A stretch of DNA of 64,000 nt from Singulisphaera acidiphila DSM 18658 (GCF_000242455.2 NC_019892.1:9000744-9064743), one strand, 5' to 3'. Shown: positions 38,213-46,731, numbered from the stretch's first letter. The notes: generated from the letters alone by a model not told the origin. Numbers and translations are program-made.

Positions 38213-39379
38213 TTAAGGCTGCGCCGAGACGGCCGCCGCCTGGCTCGTGCGGCCGATGGCCTCGGCGATCGGCGGCGCGGCGGTTGGGACGGCAGCGCGA
38301 TAATCTTCACCGAGGAAAGCCGACAGCGTCGCAGCCACCTGGCTCTGGGTCACGACGGCTGTGTCCTGACGCTCACCGAGCGCCGGGGTATCGGGACCGA
38401 TGACGGCGATCCAGATGGCGTCCGAGCCTTTCGTTTTCTCACCGTGGTCGCGCCAGCCCCGGGGCGGGTCGCCCCGGCCGTGATCGGTCGTCACGATCAT
38501 CGTGGTCGTGCCCCGGTACTCCGGGCGCGATTGCAGCTCGTCCCAGAGCATCTTGAGGTCCGCATCGACGTCGTGCGCGGCCCTGAGGTAATGGTCATAG
38601 CGACCGCCGTGGGAAAACTCGTCGGTATCCCCCAGGCTGACGTAGAGCACCCGAGGGGTCTGGGTTTTGAGCGTTTCCATGGCGACCGGGAAGGTGAACG
38701 CGTCGTGCCGGCAATCTTCCCAGAGGCGGGGCGACTGCATCATGATCCGATTGAGCAGGGTCTGACTTTCATTGAGCGACTTGCCGGCCAGCGTCATCGC
38801 CTCCCACCCCGCGTTGACGGGCAGGCCGCTTCGCTTGACGTTCAGGATGTAGGGAAAGAGGTCCCACGAGCCGACCGTCTCGACCTTGCCTTGATAGCCA
38901 GGCTTGCCGTTGAGCCACTCCAAGACGCTCACGTTCGGGTTGTCGTTCTTGTCGTTGCTATTGATGCGCGGGTCGGGCGCCCCGGTAAGCAGCTCGTTGT
39001 ATCCGGGATAGGAGAAATTCTTCCCGTTGGTCACACGTGCCGTGCTTCCCTTGTCGGCGTTGCCGTAGAGTTGCCCCTCGCGGGCGACGGTCTTCCAGAG
39101 GAACGGCATGAGCGCCTCGCGGCGAGCCTCGACCCCCTCGCGCCAGTACTCGCGACGCAGGGCGTCCACCTTGGCGACCCCTCCATCCTGTTTGTTGAGC
39201 AACGACTCCTCAGCGCCTCGAAAGACCTCCTGCCACCGCAGGCCGTCCGTCGTCACCAGGACAACGTTGCGGGTCGCCAGTGGGGGTTGAGACGCGGGTT
39301 CGGCTCCCCGCGAGACCGTGGTGCCGACCTGGGAAACGGCAAGCGAGAGCGCGAAAACGAGCCGAGGGACTGTCGTCAT
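38213..39379 (-). CDS. Alkaline-phosphatase superfamily (type I phosphodiesterase-like) protein, secreted
   Basis: A 388-residue protein starting at ATG 39379 (AGG ten bases upstream; leader PRLVFALSLAVSQVGTTVSRG). The metalloenzyme fold is shown by NVVLVTTDGLRWQEVFRG (first metal Asp), NGKNFSYPGYNELLTG (probable nucleophile Ser and the usual sequence of this subfamily), VLYVSLGDTDEFSHGGRYDHY (Asp-His metal site) and TMIVTTDHGRG (Asp-His). Members are phosphodiesterases, phosphomutases or sulfatase relatives; without the formylglycine CxPxR motif it is not a sulfatase. It is predicted to be periplasmic. Substrate unknown. It stands alone, 300 bases downstream of the PD40 gene's end. Confidence 0.85.
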   Translation of the reverse strand: MTTVPRLVFALSLAVSQVGTTVSRGAEPASQPPLATRNVVLVTTDGLRWQEVFRGAEESLLNKQDGGVAKVDALRREYWREGVEARREALMPFLWKTVAREGQLYGNADKGSTARVTNGKNFSYPGYNELLTGAPDPRINSNDKNDNPNVSVLEWLNGKPGYQGKVETVGSWDLFPYILNVKRSGLPVNAGWEAMTLAGKSLNESQTLLNRIMMQSPRLWEDCRHDAFTFPVAMETLKTQTPRVLYVSLGDTDEFSHGGRYDHYLRAAHDVDADLKMLWDELQSRPEYRGTTTMIVTTDHGRGDPPRGWRDHGEKTKGSDAIWIAVIGPDTPALGERQDTAVVTQSQVAATLSAFLGEDYRAAVPTAAPPIAEAIGRTSQAAAVSAQP

Positions 39380-39525
39380 GAGGAGCATCCTGTCCGGCTT
39401 GGGCGTGGAGAGCGACCTGGCGACCGGTGCGCCTTTGGGTCCTTTGAGGAAAGAACGCGATATTCTAACCAGTTCGGCCGATTCTCGCACCCGGTCAGGC
39501 CAGCAGCCGCCGAGGCCCTGTCTCT

Positions 39526-39653
39526 CTCCCCCCCCTGGGACCGCGGGCGCCCCGCCATCAATTCTATTTATTTTGATTCAATTATATTAACTTAATAAGT
39601 TATCAAAAAAAAACAAAGAGCGGGCGGGTCGCCCGCGGTCCCAGGGGGGGGAG
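39526..39653. repeat. Long inverted repeat with AT-rich loop
   Basis: Two arms of about 30 bases (39526-39556 and 39624-39653) are inverted copies with one mismatch, around a 65-base AT-rich spacer that includes a run of nine A. The arms share TGGGACCGCGGGCG and its complement plus runs of eight C or G. It lies 26 bases after the PD40 gene stop, so it could end that transcript, and its right arm recurs at 29052-29083, so it belongs to a dispersed repeat family or a small non-autonomous element. Confidence 0.75.
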
Positions 39654-39679
39654 GGCATTTCCGGAACGGGGGGGAGCGA

Positions 39680-40615
39680 TCACTTCGCCGGCACCAGGGT
39701 CTGGGTATAGATGTCGAATCCGCCGTCGCGGTTCGAGACGAAGGTGATCCCCCGGCCGTCGGGAGTCCAGGTCGGAAAGGTGTCGCGGTGCGGGTGTTGC
39801 GAGAAGTTCCGGGGGGCCGAGCCGTCAGCGCCGGCGAGATAGACTTCGAACTGGCCGTCGCGATTGGAGACGAAGGCGAGCCAGGCCCCGTCGGGAGAAA
39901 AGGCCGGATAGTCGTCGAGGCCGGGACTGCGCGTCAGACGCTGCAAGCCGGTCCCATCCGGCCGGACCGCGGCGAGTTCCAGGCCCTCCCAGCGGTCGGT
40001 GGCGAACGCAATCACCTGGCCGTCGGGAGACCAGCAGGGGTGGGCATCGAGGCCAGGGCTCTGGGTCAGCCGGATAAGGTCGGAGCCATCGGCCTTGGCC
40101 GTGTAGATCTCTTGATTTCCTTCGTGGGTCGAGCTGAAGGCAAACCGCTGGCCGTCGGGAGACCACGATGGCCAGTCCTGATGGGCGAGGTTGCCCTGAT
40201 CGGCGACGACCGTTTTCAATCCCGTGCCGTCGGCCTGAATCGCGGCGAGATCGAGGTTCCCCTGAGTGCCGGACAGGGTGATTGCCGTGAAAACGACCCG
40301 CGATCCATCGGGAGAGAAGACCCCGTTGTACTCCGGTGCTTTGCGGTCGGTGAGCCGCCGCGCAGGGGACGAAGGCGACCGGAGATCGAGCACGTATTCC
40401 CAGATCCGCGAGCCACCGGACTCGTGACGCGCAAACAAAAGTTGGTGCCCGTCCGGTGCCCAACTCGGCCGCTGCTTGTCGAGCCCGTCATGAGTCAGAC
40501 GGACGACCTGCCCGGCCGATGGTTGTTGTTGGGAAACCGGCGGGGGATCCGCCCCCTCCGAACCAAGGGAGAGGGCGAATATAACCAGAAAAAGCAAGAA
40601 GACTGTTCTGTTCAT
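39680..40615 (-). CDS. TolB-like PD40 beta-propeller protein, secreted
   Basis: A 311-residue protein from ATG 40615, with a signal peptide (NRTVFLLFLVIFALSLGSEG). It consists of about six PD40/WD40-like repeats, each with the W/F-S-P-D-G core (SWSPDGQRFAFSS, CWSPDGQVIAFATD, AFSPDGAWLAFVSNRDG, TWTPDGRGITFVSNRDG), as in the TolB propeller. Such proteins usually mediate protein-protein contacts in the periplasm. The gene starts 43 bases after the stop of a DUF1501 gene on the same strand and is likely its operon partner. The TolB N-terminal domain is missing, so this is not TolB itself. Confidence 0.88.
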   Translation of the reverse strand: MNRTVFLLFLVIFALSLGSEGADPPPVSQQQPSAGQVVRLTHDGLDKQRPSWAPDGHQLLFARHESGGSRIWEYVLDLRSPSSPARRLTDRKAPEYNGVFSPDGSRVVFTAITLSGTQGNLDLAAIQADGTGLKTVVADQGNLAHQDWPSWSPDGQRFAFSSTHEGNQEIYTAKADGSDLIRLTQSPGLDAHPCWSPDGQVIAFATDRWEGLELAAVRPDGTGLQRLTRSPGLDDYPAFSPDGAWLAFVSNRDGQFEVYLAGADGSAPRNFSQHPHRDTFPTWTPDGRGITFVSNRDGGFDIYTQTLVPAK

Positions 40616-40658
40616 CGACAAACGCCTGAATCCACCGATCTGATCTGACTCAATTAAA

Positions 40659-42038
40659 TCAGAACAAATCTTCAATCACGCTACCCATCGGGGTGAGGCC
40701 GACGCCGGTGAGGGCGGTCGTATCAATGCCGAGTCGGGCAAGGATCGTGGTCCCAAGATCGGCCGGAGTGACGGGGCGATCCCTGGGGTGCTCGCCGCGA
40801 CGGTCGGAGGCACCAATGACCCGGCCCCCTTGAACGCCGCCCCCCGCCACGAGGGCGCTGTAGCAGTTGTTCCAGTGGTCGCGGCCCGCTCGGTCGTTGA
40901 TCTTCGGCGTGCGGCCGAATTCGCCCACGGCCACCACCAGGGTCGTGTCGAGGAGGCCACGGTCGTGGAGGTCGTCGAGTAGCGCGGAGAGCGCCCGGTC
41001 GAACATCCAGCCGTGCCGGTCCTGCATGATCTGGAAGTAGCGGTCGTGCATGTCCCAGCCGCCGTCCCCCGCATCCTCGGGCCCTTCGACGTGCGTGCTC
41101 CAGTTGACCTGGACGAAGGGAATCCCCGACTCGACAAGCCGGCGCGCAATCAGGCAGGACTGCCCGAATCGATGGGCCCCGTACGCCTCGCGAAGCCGCC
41201 TGGGTTCGCGTGCGGCGTCGAGAGCGGCCAGGCTCTGGCCCGAGGCGATCAGGTTCCGCGCCAGCTCGTAGTGCCGTTTGAGCCGTTCGGGTGGGACTGT
41301 CACCGCCGCGTCCCCATTCCGGGCGGGTTGGTCGAGGCCCTGGAGCAGGTCCCACCGTGCTCCGAGCCGGGCGGCGCTGACCCCGTCCGGGAGTGTCACG
41401 TCGGGCAGCTTCAGCCCGACCCCCGGCTCATACTCGAGCCGGAACGGGTCATAAGTGCTGCCGAGCGACCCGCCCCCCTCACCGACGACCCGCTTGAGTC
41501 CCTGGTGCAGCGGATTGCCCAGGATAATGTACGGCGGAAGCGAGCCGGGCTTCCCCTGCCGCAACCGGCCGACGATCGCGCCGGTGCTGGGACGCATCGC
41601 CTGGTTGTTCTCGGCTCCCCCCAACCCGACCGCCCCGGCAATCGTCCCCGTCAAGGCGATCGTCCCGGCGATCCCGTGGTCGTTCGACTCATGATGCATC
41701 CCACGGAGCAACGCAAACCGATCGGCGCGGCGGGCCAGGCCAGGCAAGAGCTCGCAGATCCGGAGACCGGGGACCGTCGTCGCAATCGAGTCGAACGGGC
41801 CGCGATACTCCACCGGCGCATCGGGCTTCATATCGAAGGTGTCGAGGTGGCTGGGACCACCCCAAAGCCAGAGCATGATCACCGCCCGAGCCGGCGGGGC
41901 CCCATCCCCCCCCAAAGCCCGCAGCGCCAGGTAATCACCCAGCGTCAGCCCAAGCGCCCCGAGCGTACCGACCCGCAGGAAGGCTCGCCGCGACGCCCCC
42001 CCGCACGTCCGCCCACGGATCATCCCGAGGTTGAGCAT
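40659..42038 (-). CDS. DUF1501 family protein, Tat-exported
   Basis: A 459-residue DUF1501 protein. ATG 42038 has GAGG nine bases upstream; an upstream in-frame start is not supported. The leader ASRRAFLRVGTLGALGLTLG is twin-arginine type. Fold markers are AVIMLWLWGGPSHLDTFDMKP, LLRGMHHESNDHG, VNWSTHVEG, VAVGEFGRTPKIN and AGRDHWNNCYSALVAGGG. It is the third DUF1501 gene in the window; here the partner is a PD40 propeller protein rather than DUF1800 or DUF1549/DUF1553, a different pairing. Function unknown. Confidence 0.92.
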   Translation of the reverse strand: MLNLGMIRGRTCGGASRRAFLRVGTLGALGLTLGDYLALRALGGDGAPPARAVIMLWLWGGPSHLDTFDMKPDAPVEYRGPFDSIATTVPGLRICELLPGLARRADRFALLRGMHHESNDHGIAGTIALTGTIAGAVGLGGAENNQAMRPSTGAIVGRLRQGKPGSLPPYIILGNPLHQGLKRVVGEGGGSLGSTYDPFRLEYEPGVGLKLPDVTLPDGVSAARLGARWDLLQGLDQPARNGDAAVTVPPERLKRHYELARNLIASGQSLAALDAAREPRRLREAYGAHRFGQSCLIARRLVESGIPFVQVNWSTHVEGPEDAGDGGWDMHDRYFQIMQDRHGWMFDRALSALLDDLHDRGLLDTTLVVAVGEFGRTPKINDRAGRDHWNNCYSALVAGGGVQGGRVIGASDRRGEHPRDRPVTPADLGTTILARLGIDTTALTGVGLTPMGSVIEDLF

Positions 42039-42245
42039 CGCTTCGCCCCTCAACTCATCAAACTCGCCGGCCTCCCCCTTTGTCTCCCTTCGCAAGCTAT
42101 CAGAATCCCAGAGCGCCCGCTACGGAATAGACTTACGAGTGCGGATCCAGGAACCACACTTCCCGCCTTCTTGGAGAGAGCAGACGAGAACAAAGCGAAG
42201 CGAGCGTTCGGACGGCCCAAGTCGCACCAGTCTGACAGAAAGAGG

Positions 42246-42385
42246 AAATTTAACCACGAATGACACGAATAGAGAAAAAACAAAACTCAAATTTTATAAT
42301 TAAGACTTATTGTTTTCATTCGTGCAATTCGTGTCATTCGTGGTTGTCATCTTCCCTTTCCCAAGCGATCGAGCCGCCCAAGACG
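42246..42385. repeat. Dispersed inverted-repeat element, copy A
   Basis: Perfect 19-bp inverted arms, AACCACGAATGACACGAAT (42252-42270) and its complement (42327-42345), surround a 56-base AT-rich centre. The right flank TTCCCTTTCCCAAGCGATCG then AGCCGCCCAAG recurs beside a second copy at 62.0-62.2 kb in the opposite orientation, so the repeat unit is larger than the inverted arms. It is in the 455-base gap upstream of the DUF1501 gene and downstream of the kelch gene. Confidence 0.85.
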
Positions 42386-42425
42386 AATCCGGCGTACAGA
42401 GTCCCCCCACTGGCGAGCGATTACG

Positions 42426-42460
42426 AAAAAAAAGGGGCCTGAGCTACGGCTCAGGCCCCC
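42426..42460 (-). terminator. Rho-independent terminator of kelch gene copy 1
   Basis: A perfect 11-bp stem (GGGGCCTGAGC with GCTCAGGCCCC) and loop TACG. On the minus strand it is followed by eight T, 33 bases after the stop of the gene at 42494. A textbook intrinsic terminator. Confidence 0.93.
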
Positions 42461-42493
42461 TTTGCACAAGTTCTGGTTGAAGTGATCTGAAGC

Positions 42494-44161
42494 TCACTCG
42501 CCGGCAGCAGCAGCGGTGGTGGTGGTTTCAGGCAGGGTGACGGCTTCAATCACGGGGGTCTGCTTGCCTTTGACGTTGCCGCCGACGGCCAGGAGGGTAT
42601 GTCCGGGGCCGGGCAGAACGCGGTGGGTGGTTCGCGGCAAGGCCCAGGCACCGATCGATTCCCAGGCGTCGCCGGCCGGGTTGAGTCGGTAGATCCGCCC
42701 CGTGGCACCGCTGTAGTAGAGCCGGCCGTCGATGGTGAACGCCGACGTGCCGAACCCTTCGTTGGGAAGGCCGGCAGGCAGGTCGGGGCCTTGGGCCCAC
42801 GTCCCCGTCTTGGGGTCGTAGACATCCACACGATTCACAACCTTCATGCTGACCGCAACGAGGCCGCCGAGGACAAAAAGTTTGCCCCCCTGCTCACCCA
42901 TCGAGTGAGCCCGGCGCTGGAACGGCTGAGGGATCACCTTCCAGCCGCCCTCGGGGTGATCGAGGTCGAACGCAAGCGCGGTCGTGGGATAGGGGGCCAA
43001 CTTCGAGTCGCCCGCCATCGTCCAGCCGCCGGTCACGTAGACGGTCCGGCCGACGACCACAGCGTCGTGGGTCGACCGGGCCTCGGGCATGTCGGCAAGC
43101 TTGGTCCAGGTCTTGGCCTCGGGGTCAAACCGGGAGAAGTCGGCAACCGAGTAGAGGTCATGGGCCTCGCCGACCTTGTTCTTCGCGAACATCCCGCCGA
43201 CCCGGTAGAGGTACTTGTCGTCGGCGACCAGGGCTCCCCCTTGGAGATCCTGTTCCACGGGGAGGTCTTCCCAGGTCGTGCGGTCTTCGAGATTCAGGCG
43301 GCGGAAACTCTTCGTGGTCGTCTCGGCACCGTAGCGGTGGGTCCGGCCGGTGTGCCCGCTATAGACATAGAGCCACTTCCCCAGCACCGCACCACCAAAG
43401 CTGTTGACAGCCGGGGCAGGAATCGTCGCAAAGCGGGTGGGAAGAGCCTCGTCGCTGTTCGAAGCATTCGCAGAGCCGGGGTCCGTCGGGTTGTAGGTGA
43501 AGGTGGCGTAGTAGCGGGTTTCGGGATAGTCCTTGCCATCCATCGTACCCGGCGTGGCGTCGACCCAGTTGGCCCAGAGGGCGGAGGTTCCTTCGGCAAT
43601 CCCGGCGATCGTCGCACGACCCTGCTCGTCGGCGACCGCATCGGTCGGCTCGCCGCTCGCGGGATAGACCTTGATCCGGGCCTTGGCCACCGGCTTGCCG
43701 TCGAAGAGGACTTCGATCTGCTTCTTGTCACCGTCCTCGATCAGGCGAACCCGAAGCTTGTCGCCCCCTTCCTTGGCGGTGGGAGCGATGAGACCCGACT
43801 GGGCCCTTGCCGCGTACCGGAGGCGGTAGGTCTTTCCGCCTTTAGTCTTCACGCCCAGGTCGTGCTCGGTGTCGACCGTCGCGGGGAGCTTACCGGCCCA
43901 GTCGGCGTTCCGCGAGGCCTCGCCCTGCGTCGACGGCACGACTTGGCCGTCGACCTTCAACTGAAGGTTTTTGGTGTACTTCACAAACGCGGCGTCGGGC
44001 TCGGGTTGCTCATTGAAGAACGCCCGGATCGTCGCCGCGCCGCCGGGCTGCTTGGCCGGTTCCACCTTGAGCCAGATGAAGTGTGCCCAGGCAAATTGCG
44101 GAAGGATCGACGCCGTAGCCAGCGCAACCAAAAAAGATTTCAAAACGCGACGACGAATCAA
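42494..44161 (-). CDS. DUF4198-kelch repeat protein, secreted (copy 1)
   Basis: A 555-residue protein translated from TTG 44161: AAGGAGCG lies four bases upstream and the same arrangement is conserved in the neighbouring paralogue. The signal peptide (RRRVLKSFLVALATASILPQFAWA) precedes AHFIWLKVEPAKQPGG, the typical start of a DUF4198 domain (about 25-260), which includes a carboxypeptidase-regulatory-like strand set (GKPVAKARIKVYP). About five kelch blades follow (about 290-550), such as PEARSTHDAVVVGRTVYVTGG and GGKLFVLGG. DUF4198 is associated with periplasmic metal-related proteins; the fusion to kelch is unusual. Its cassette comprises the preceding lipoprotein gene and a stub of a DUF1559 gene. 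Confidence 0.88.
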   Translation of the reverse strand: MIRRRVLKSFLVALATASILPQFAWAHFIWLKVEPAKQPGGAATIRAFFNEQPEPDAAFVKYTKNLQLKVDGQVVPSTQGEASRNADWAGKLPATVDTEHDLGVKTKGGKTYRLRYAARAQSGLIAPTAKEGGDKLRVRLIEDGDKKQIEVLFDGKPVAKARIKVYPASGEPTDAVADEQGRATIAGIAEGTSALWANWVDATPGTMDGKDYPETRYYATFTYNPTDPGSANASNSDEALPTRFATIPAPAVNSFGGAVLGKWLYVYSGHTGRTHRYGAETTTKSFRRLNLEDRTTWEDLPVEQDLQGGALVADDKYLYRVGGMFAKNKVGEAHDLYSVADFSRFDPEAKTWTKLADMPEARSTHDAVVVGRTVYVTGGWTMAGDSKLAPYPTTALAFDLDHPEGGWKVIPQPFQRRAHSMGEQGGKLFVLGGLVAVSMKVVNRVDVYDPKTGTWAQGPDLPAGLPNEGFGTSAFTIDGRLYYSGATGRIYRLNPAGDAWESIGAWALPRTTHRVLPGPGHTLLAVGGNVKGKQTPVIEAVTLPETTTTAAAAGE

Positions 44162-44261
44162 TGATCGCTCCTTTTTGATGAAACAAGCGTTCTCGAGGGA
44201 ACCTTGGCTCACATACAGGTCTCGCAAAGTGGGCCCCCTCCAAAGTCGATGTCGGCCCCAA

Positions 44262-44495
44262 TCATTCGATCTCCGGCATCTCATTCGTACGTCGGTGCGC
44301 TTGGGCTTCTTGCTGACGGCGAAGCGTCCGAAACTGCTCGTCCTGCTCTCGCGCCTTCTTACCCGCCACGGAATCGGCGCTGACGACAGGGCTGGAGGGT
44401 TCCGCAATTTCCCCTGGACCACAGCCGGGGAGCATTCCGACGGCGACGAAAACCAGGCTCAACGATCCAGGCTTACCCAGGATGCTGCGTCGCAT
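44262..44495 (-). CDS. Small lipoprotein, 77 residues (copy 1)
   Basis: ATG 44495 starts a lipoprotein signal (RRSILGKPGSLSLVFVAVGMLPGC, lipobox LPGC with Cys24 or so). The short mature part is charged and probably helical, with KKAREQDEQFRTLRRQQEAQ, likely a coiled coil. A paralogue of exactly the same length lies at 46847-47080, at the same relative place in the duplicated cassette, which argues strongly that both are real genes. The following DUF4198-kelch gene starts 100 bases downstream. A role as a membrane-anchored partner of the kelch protein or pseudopilin is inference. Confidence 0.8.
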   Translation of the reverse strand: MRRSILGKPGSLSLVFVAVGMLPGCGPGEIAEPSSPVVSADSVAGKKAREQDEQFRTLRRQQEAQAHRRTNEMPEIE

Positions 44496-44532
44496 TGCGA
44501 GAGGTTCCGTTCCTTTGCAGCAGGTTTCGTGT

Positions 44533-44682
44533 CCCGGATCGGTTGCGACCGGAGGAGAGCACGTTTCCAATGCCCCTGGTCGACTGGCTTCCATCGCCGC
44601 CGTTGACGATCGAGGTTTGGATCGCACGATTGCCTCCATCACCGAACAGGAAATCAATTATGAGAGGAGTCACCCCAGGCAG
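44533..44682 (-). pseudogene. DUF1559 gene, 3' stub
   Basis: In one minus-strand frame this reads about 50 residues containing IIDFLFGDGGNRAIQTSI and NVLSSGRNRSGT. It aligns with the end of the intact DUF1559 protein at 47126-48208 (TNFLFGDGGIRAIKDSIAV ... EVLSSDSY). The 5' nine tenths, with the prepilin leader, is missing, and its original stop has been lost. The stub occupies the same place relative to the lipoprotein gene as the intact gene does in the other cassette copy. Confidence 0.75.
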
Positions 44683-44740
44683 GGACATGAGACGGACAGG
44701 TTCAATTCGCGAGCGGCTCGCGACTGTCAACATTGTAGAA

Positions 44741-44772
44741 AGGGAGGCCCGAGCTGCGGCTCGGGTCCCCCT
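44741..44772 (-). terminator. Terminator of kelch gene copy 2
   Basis: A stem (GGCCCGAGC with GCTCGGGTC, extended by GGG/CCC with a mismatch) and loop TGCG, followed on the minus strand by TTTCTAC. It sits 28 bases after the stop of the gene at 44801 and resembles in position and sequence the terminator of copy 1. Confidence 0.75.
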
Positions 44773-44800
44773 TGGACGGAGTCCTTGGTGGAAATGACCT

Positions 44801-46462
44801 TTATTCGCCAGCGGAAGGCGCGGGCGTTTCAGGCAAGGGGATGGCTTCGATGACGGGAGTTTGGCGTCCCTTGGCGTTACCGCCGACAGCCAGGAGGGTA
44901 CGTCCCGGCCCGGGAAGGACGCGGTGGGTAATTCGAGGCAAGGCCCAGGCACCAATCGACTCCCAGGCATCACCGGCCTGGCTGAGCTGGTAGATCCGGC
45001 CCGAGGCGCCGCTGTAGTAGAGCCGGCCGTTGACGGCGAACGCCGACGTGCCGAACCCTTCGGTACGACCGCCGCCGGGAAGCTCGGGGCCTTGCGCCCA
45101 CGTCTCGGTCTTGGGGTCGTAGACATCCACACGGCGCTCAACCTTCATACCGCCCCCGACGAGTCCGCCGAGAACGTAGAGCTTACCCCCCTGCTCCGCG
45201 ACCGAGAGAGCCCGGCGCTGGAACGGCTGAGGGATCACCTTCCAGCCGGCCTCGGGATGATCGAGGTCGAACGCAAGCGCACTCTTCGGGTATGGCGACG
45301 AATCGGAGTCGCCTCCCATCGTCCAGCCACCGGCAACGTAGACCGTGCGGCCGATGACCACGGCGTCATGGGTCGACCGGGCTTCGGGCATGTCGGCAAG
45401 CTTGGTCCAGGTCTTGGTCTCGGGGTCGAACCGGGAGAAGTCGGCGACCGAGTAGAGCTCGTCGTCCTCGCCCGCCTTGTTCTTCGCAGCCATTCCACCG
45501 ATCCGGTAGAGGGCCTTGTCGTCAGCGACCAGGGCCACTCCCTGGAGATCCTTCTCGAGCGGAAGGTCTTCCCAGGTCGTGCGGTCCTCGAGATTCAGGC
45601 GGCGGAAGTGCTTGTCGGTCGTCTCGACGCTGTAGCGATGGGTCCGTCCGATATGGCCGCTGTAGACGTAAAGCCATTTGCCAAGCACGGCGCCGCCGAA
45701 GCTGTTGACAGCCGGCTCGGGCATCGTGGCGAAGCTGGTGGGCGGAACCTCGGGGCTGGTCGAGGCGCTGTCCTGGGCCTGCGCTCCGGGGTTATAGGTG
45801 AAGGTGGCGTAGTAGCGGGTTTCGGCGTAGTCCTTGCCGTCCTTCGCACCGGCCGTTTCATCGACCCAGTTGGCCCAGAGGGCGGAGGTCCCTTCGGGGA
45901 TCCCGGCGATCGTCGCACGCCCCTGCTCGTCGGCTACCGCATCGGTCGGCTCGCCGCTCGCGGGATAGACCTTGATCCGGGCCTTGGCCACCGGCTTGCC
46001 GTCGAAGAGGACTTCGATCTGCTTCTTGTCGCCGTCCTCGATCAGGCGAACCCGAAGCTTGTCGGCCCCTTCCTTGGCGGTGGGTGCCAGCGGGCCGGAC
46101 TGAGCGCGGGCCGTGTACTGAAGCCGGAACGGCTTCTTCCCCTTGGTCATCACCCCCAGGTCGTGCTCGGTGTCGACCGTCGCGGGGAGCTTGCCGGCCC
46201 AGTCGGCGTTCCGCGAGGCCTCGCCCTGCGTCGACGGCACAAGCTGGCCATCCACCTTCAGTTCGAGGTTCTTGGTGTACTTGACGAAATCGGCATCGGG
46301 CTCAGGCTCTTCGTTGAAGAAGGCCCGAATCGTCGCGGTCCCGCCGGGCTGCTTGGCCGGTTCAGCCTTGAGCCAAATGAAGTGCGCCCAGGCGAGCTGG
46401 GGAAGAATCGACGCCGTGGCCAGCGCGACCACGAACGACTTCAATAAACGACGCGAAATCAA
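44801..46462 (-). CDS. DUF4198-kelch repeat protein, secreted (copy 2)
   Basis: A 553-residue paralogue of the adjacent kelch protein, about four fifths identical by eye over the whole length. The start codon is TTG 46462 with AAGGAGCG four bases upstream. It has the same signal peptide (SRRLLKSFVVALATASILPQLAWA), a DUF4198 domain beginning AHFIWLKAEPAKQPGG and about five kelch blades (YVYSGHIGRTHRYSVETT, RSTHDAVVIGRTVYVAGGWTMGG, GGKLYVLGGLVGGGMK). Differences concentrate at the domain junction (after FTYNPGAQAQ) and in loops, suggesting diversification of ligand contacts. Its own terminator follows. The DUF1559 and lipoprotein genes lie upstream. Confidence 0.88.
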   Translation of the reverse strand: MISRRLLKSFVVALATASILPQLAWAHFIWLKAEPAKQPGGTATIRAFFNEEPEPDADFVKYTKNLELKVDGQLVPSTQGEASRNADWAGKLPATVDTEHDLGVMTKGKKPFRLQYTARAQSGPLAPTAKEGADKLRVRLIEDGDKKQIEVLFDGKPVAKARIKVYPASGEPTDAVADEQGRATIAGIPEGTSALWANWVDETAGAKDGKDYAETRYYATFTYNPGAQAQDSASTSPEVPPTSFATMPEPAVNSFGGAVLGKWLYVYSGHIGRTHRYSVETTDKHFRRLNLEDRTTWEDLPLEKDLQGVALVADDKALYRIGGMAAKNKAGEDDELYSVADFSRFDPETKTWTKLADMPEARSTHDAVVIGRTVYVAGGWTMGGDSDSSPYPKSALAFDLDHPEAGWKVIPQPFQRRALSVAEQGGKLYVLGGLVGGGMKVERRVDVYDPKTETWAQGPELPGGGRTEGFGTSAFAVNGRLYYSGASGRIYQLSQAGDAWESIGAWALPRITHRVLPGPGRTLLAVGGNAKGRQTPVIEAIPLPETPAPSAGE

Positions 46463-46513
46463 TGTACGCTCCTTAGTTCACTATCGAGGGTCAGAAAAGA
46501 AACGCGCCTTTTG

Positions 46514-46731
46514 CAGCCCTGAAGGGGCGACCGTTTCTAACCAAGGGGGGGAAACCCTGGAGAAGATTCGGCATCTTTGGTGTTCCGCAGCCCCGAAGGG
46601 GCGACCGTCAGAGCCAGCCTACGCATTGTGACGGTCGCCTCTCCGGGACTACAAAAAATTCTGACTTGAGCTCATTTTGTTCCCAAAGGGGCTTGCACCC
46701 CTGGCTAGGAACGGCCGCCCCTTCGGGGCAG
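46514..46731. repeat. Cluster of short GC-rich repeats
   Basis: A 21-base unit, CAGCCCCGAAGGGGCGACCGT, occurs at 46588-46608, with one change at 46514-46534, and inverted with few changes at 46711-46731; a decayed inverted copy is at 46632-46651. Each unit is partly palindromic (CCCCGAAGGGG). The cluster fills much of the 384-base gap between the lipoprotein and kelch genes of copy 2, and no gene is seen there. Confidence 0.75.

Noticed and set aside
42599..46447. Two plus-strand frames of over 500 codons opposite the kelch genes
   Set aside because: Their similarity to each other is only the mirror of the paralogous genes on the minus strand; no start site or motif supports them.
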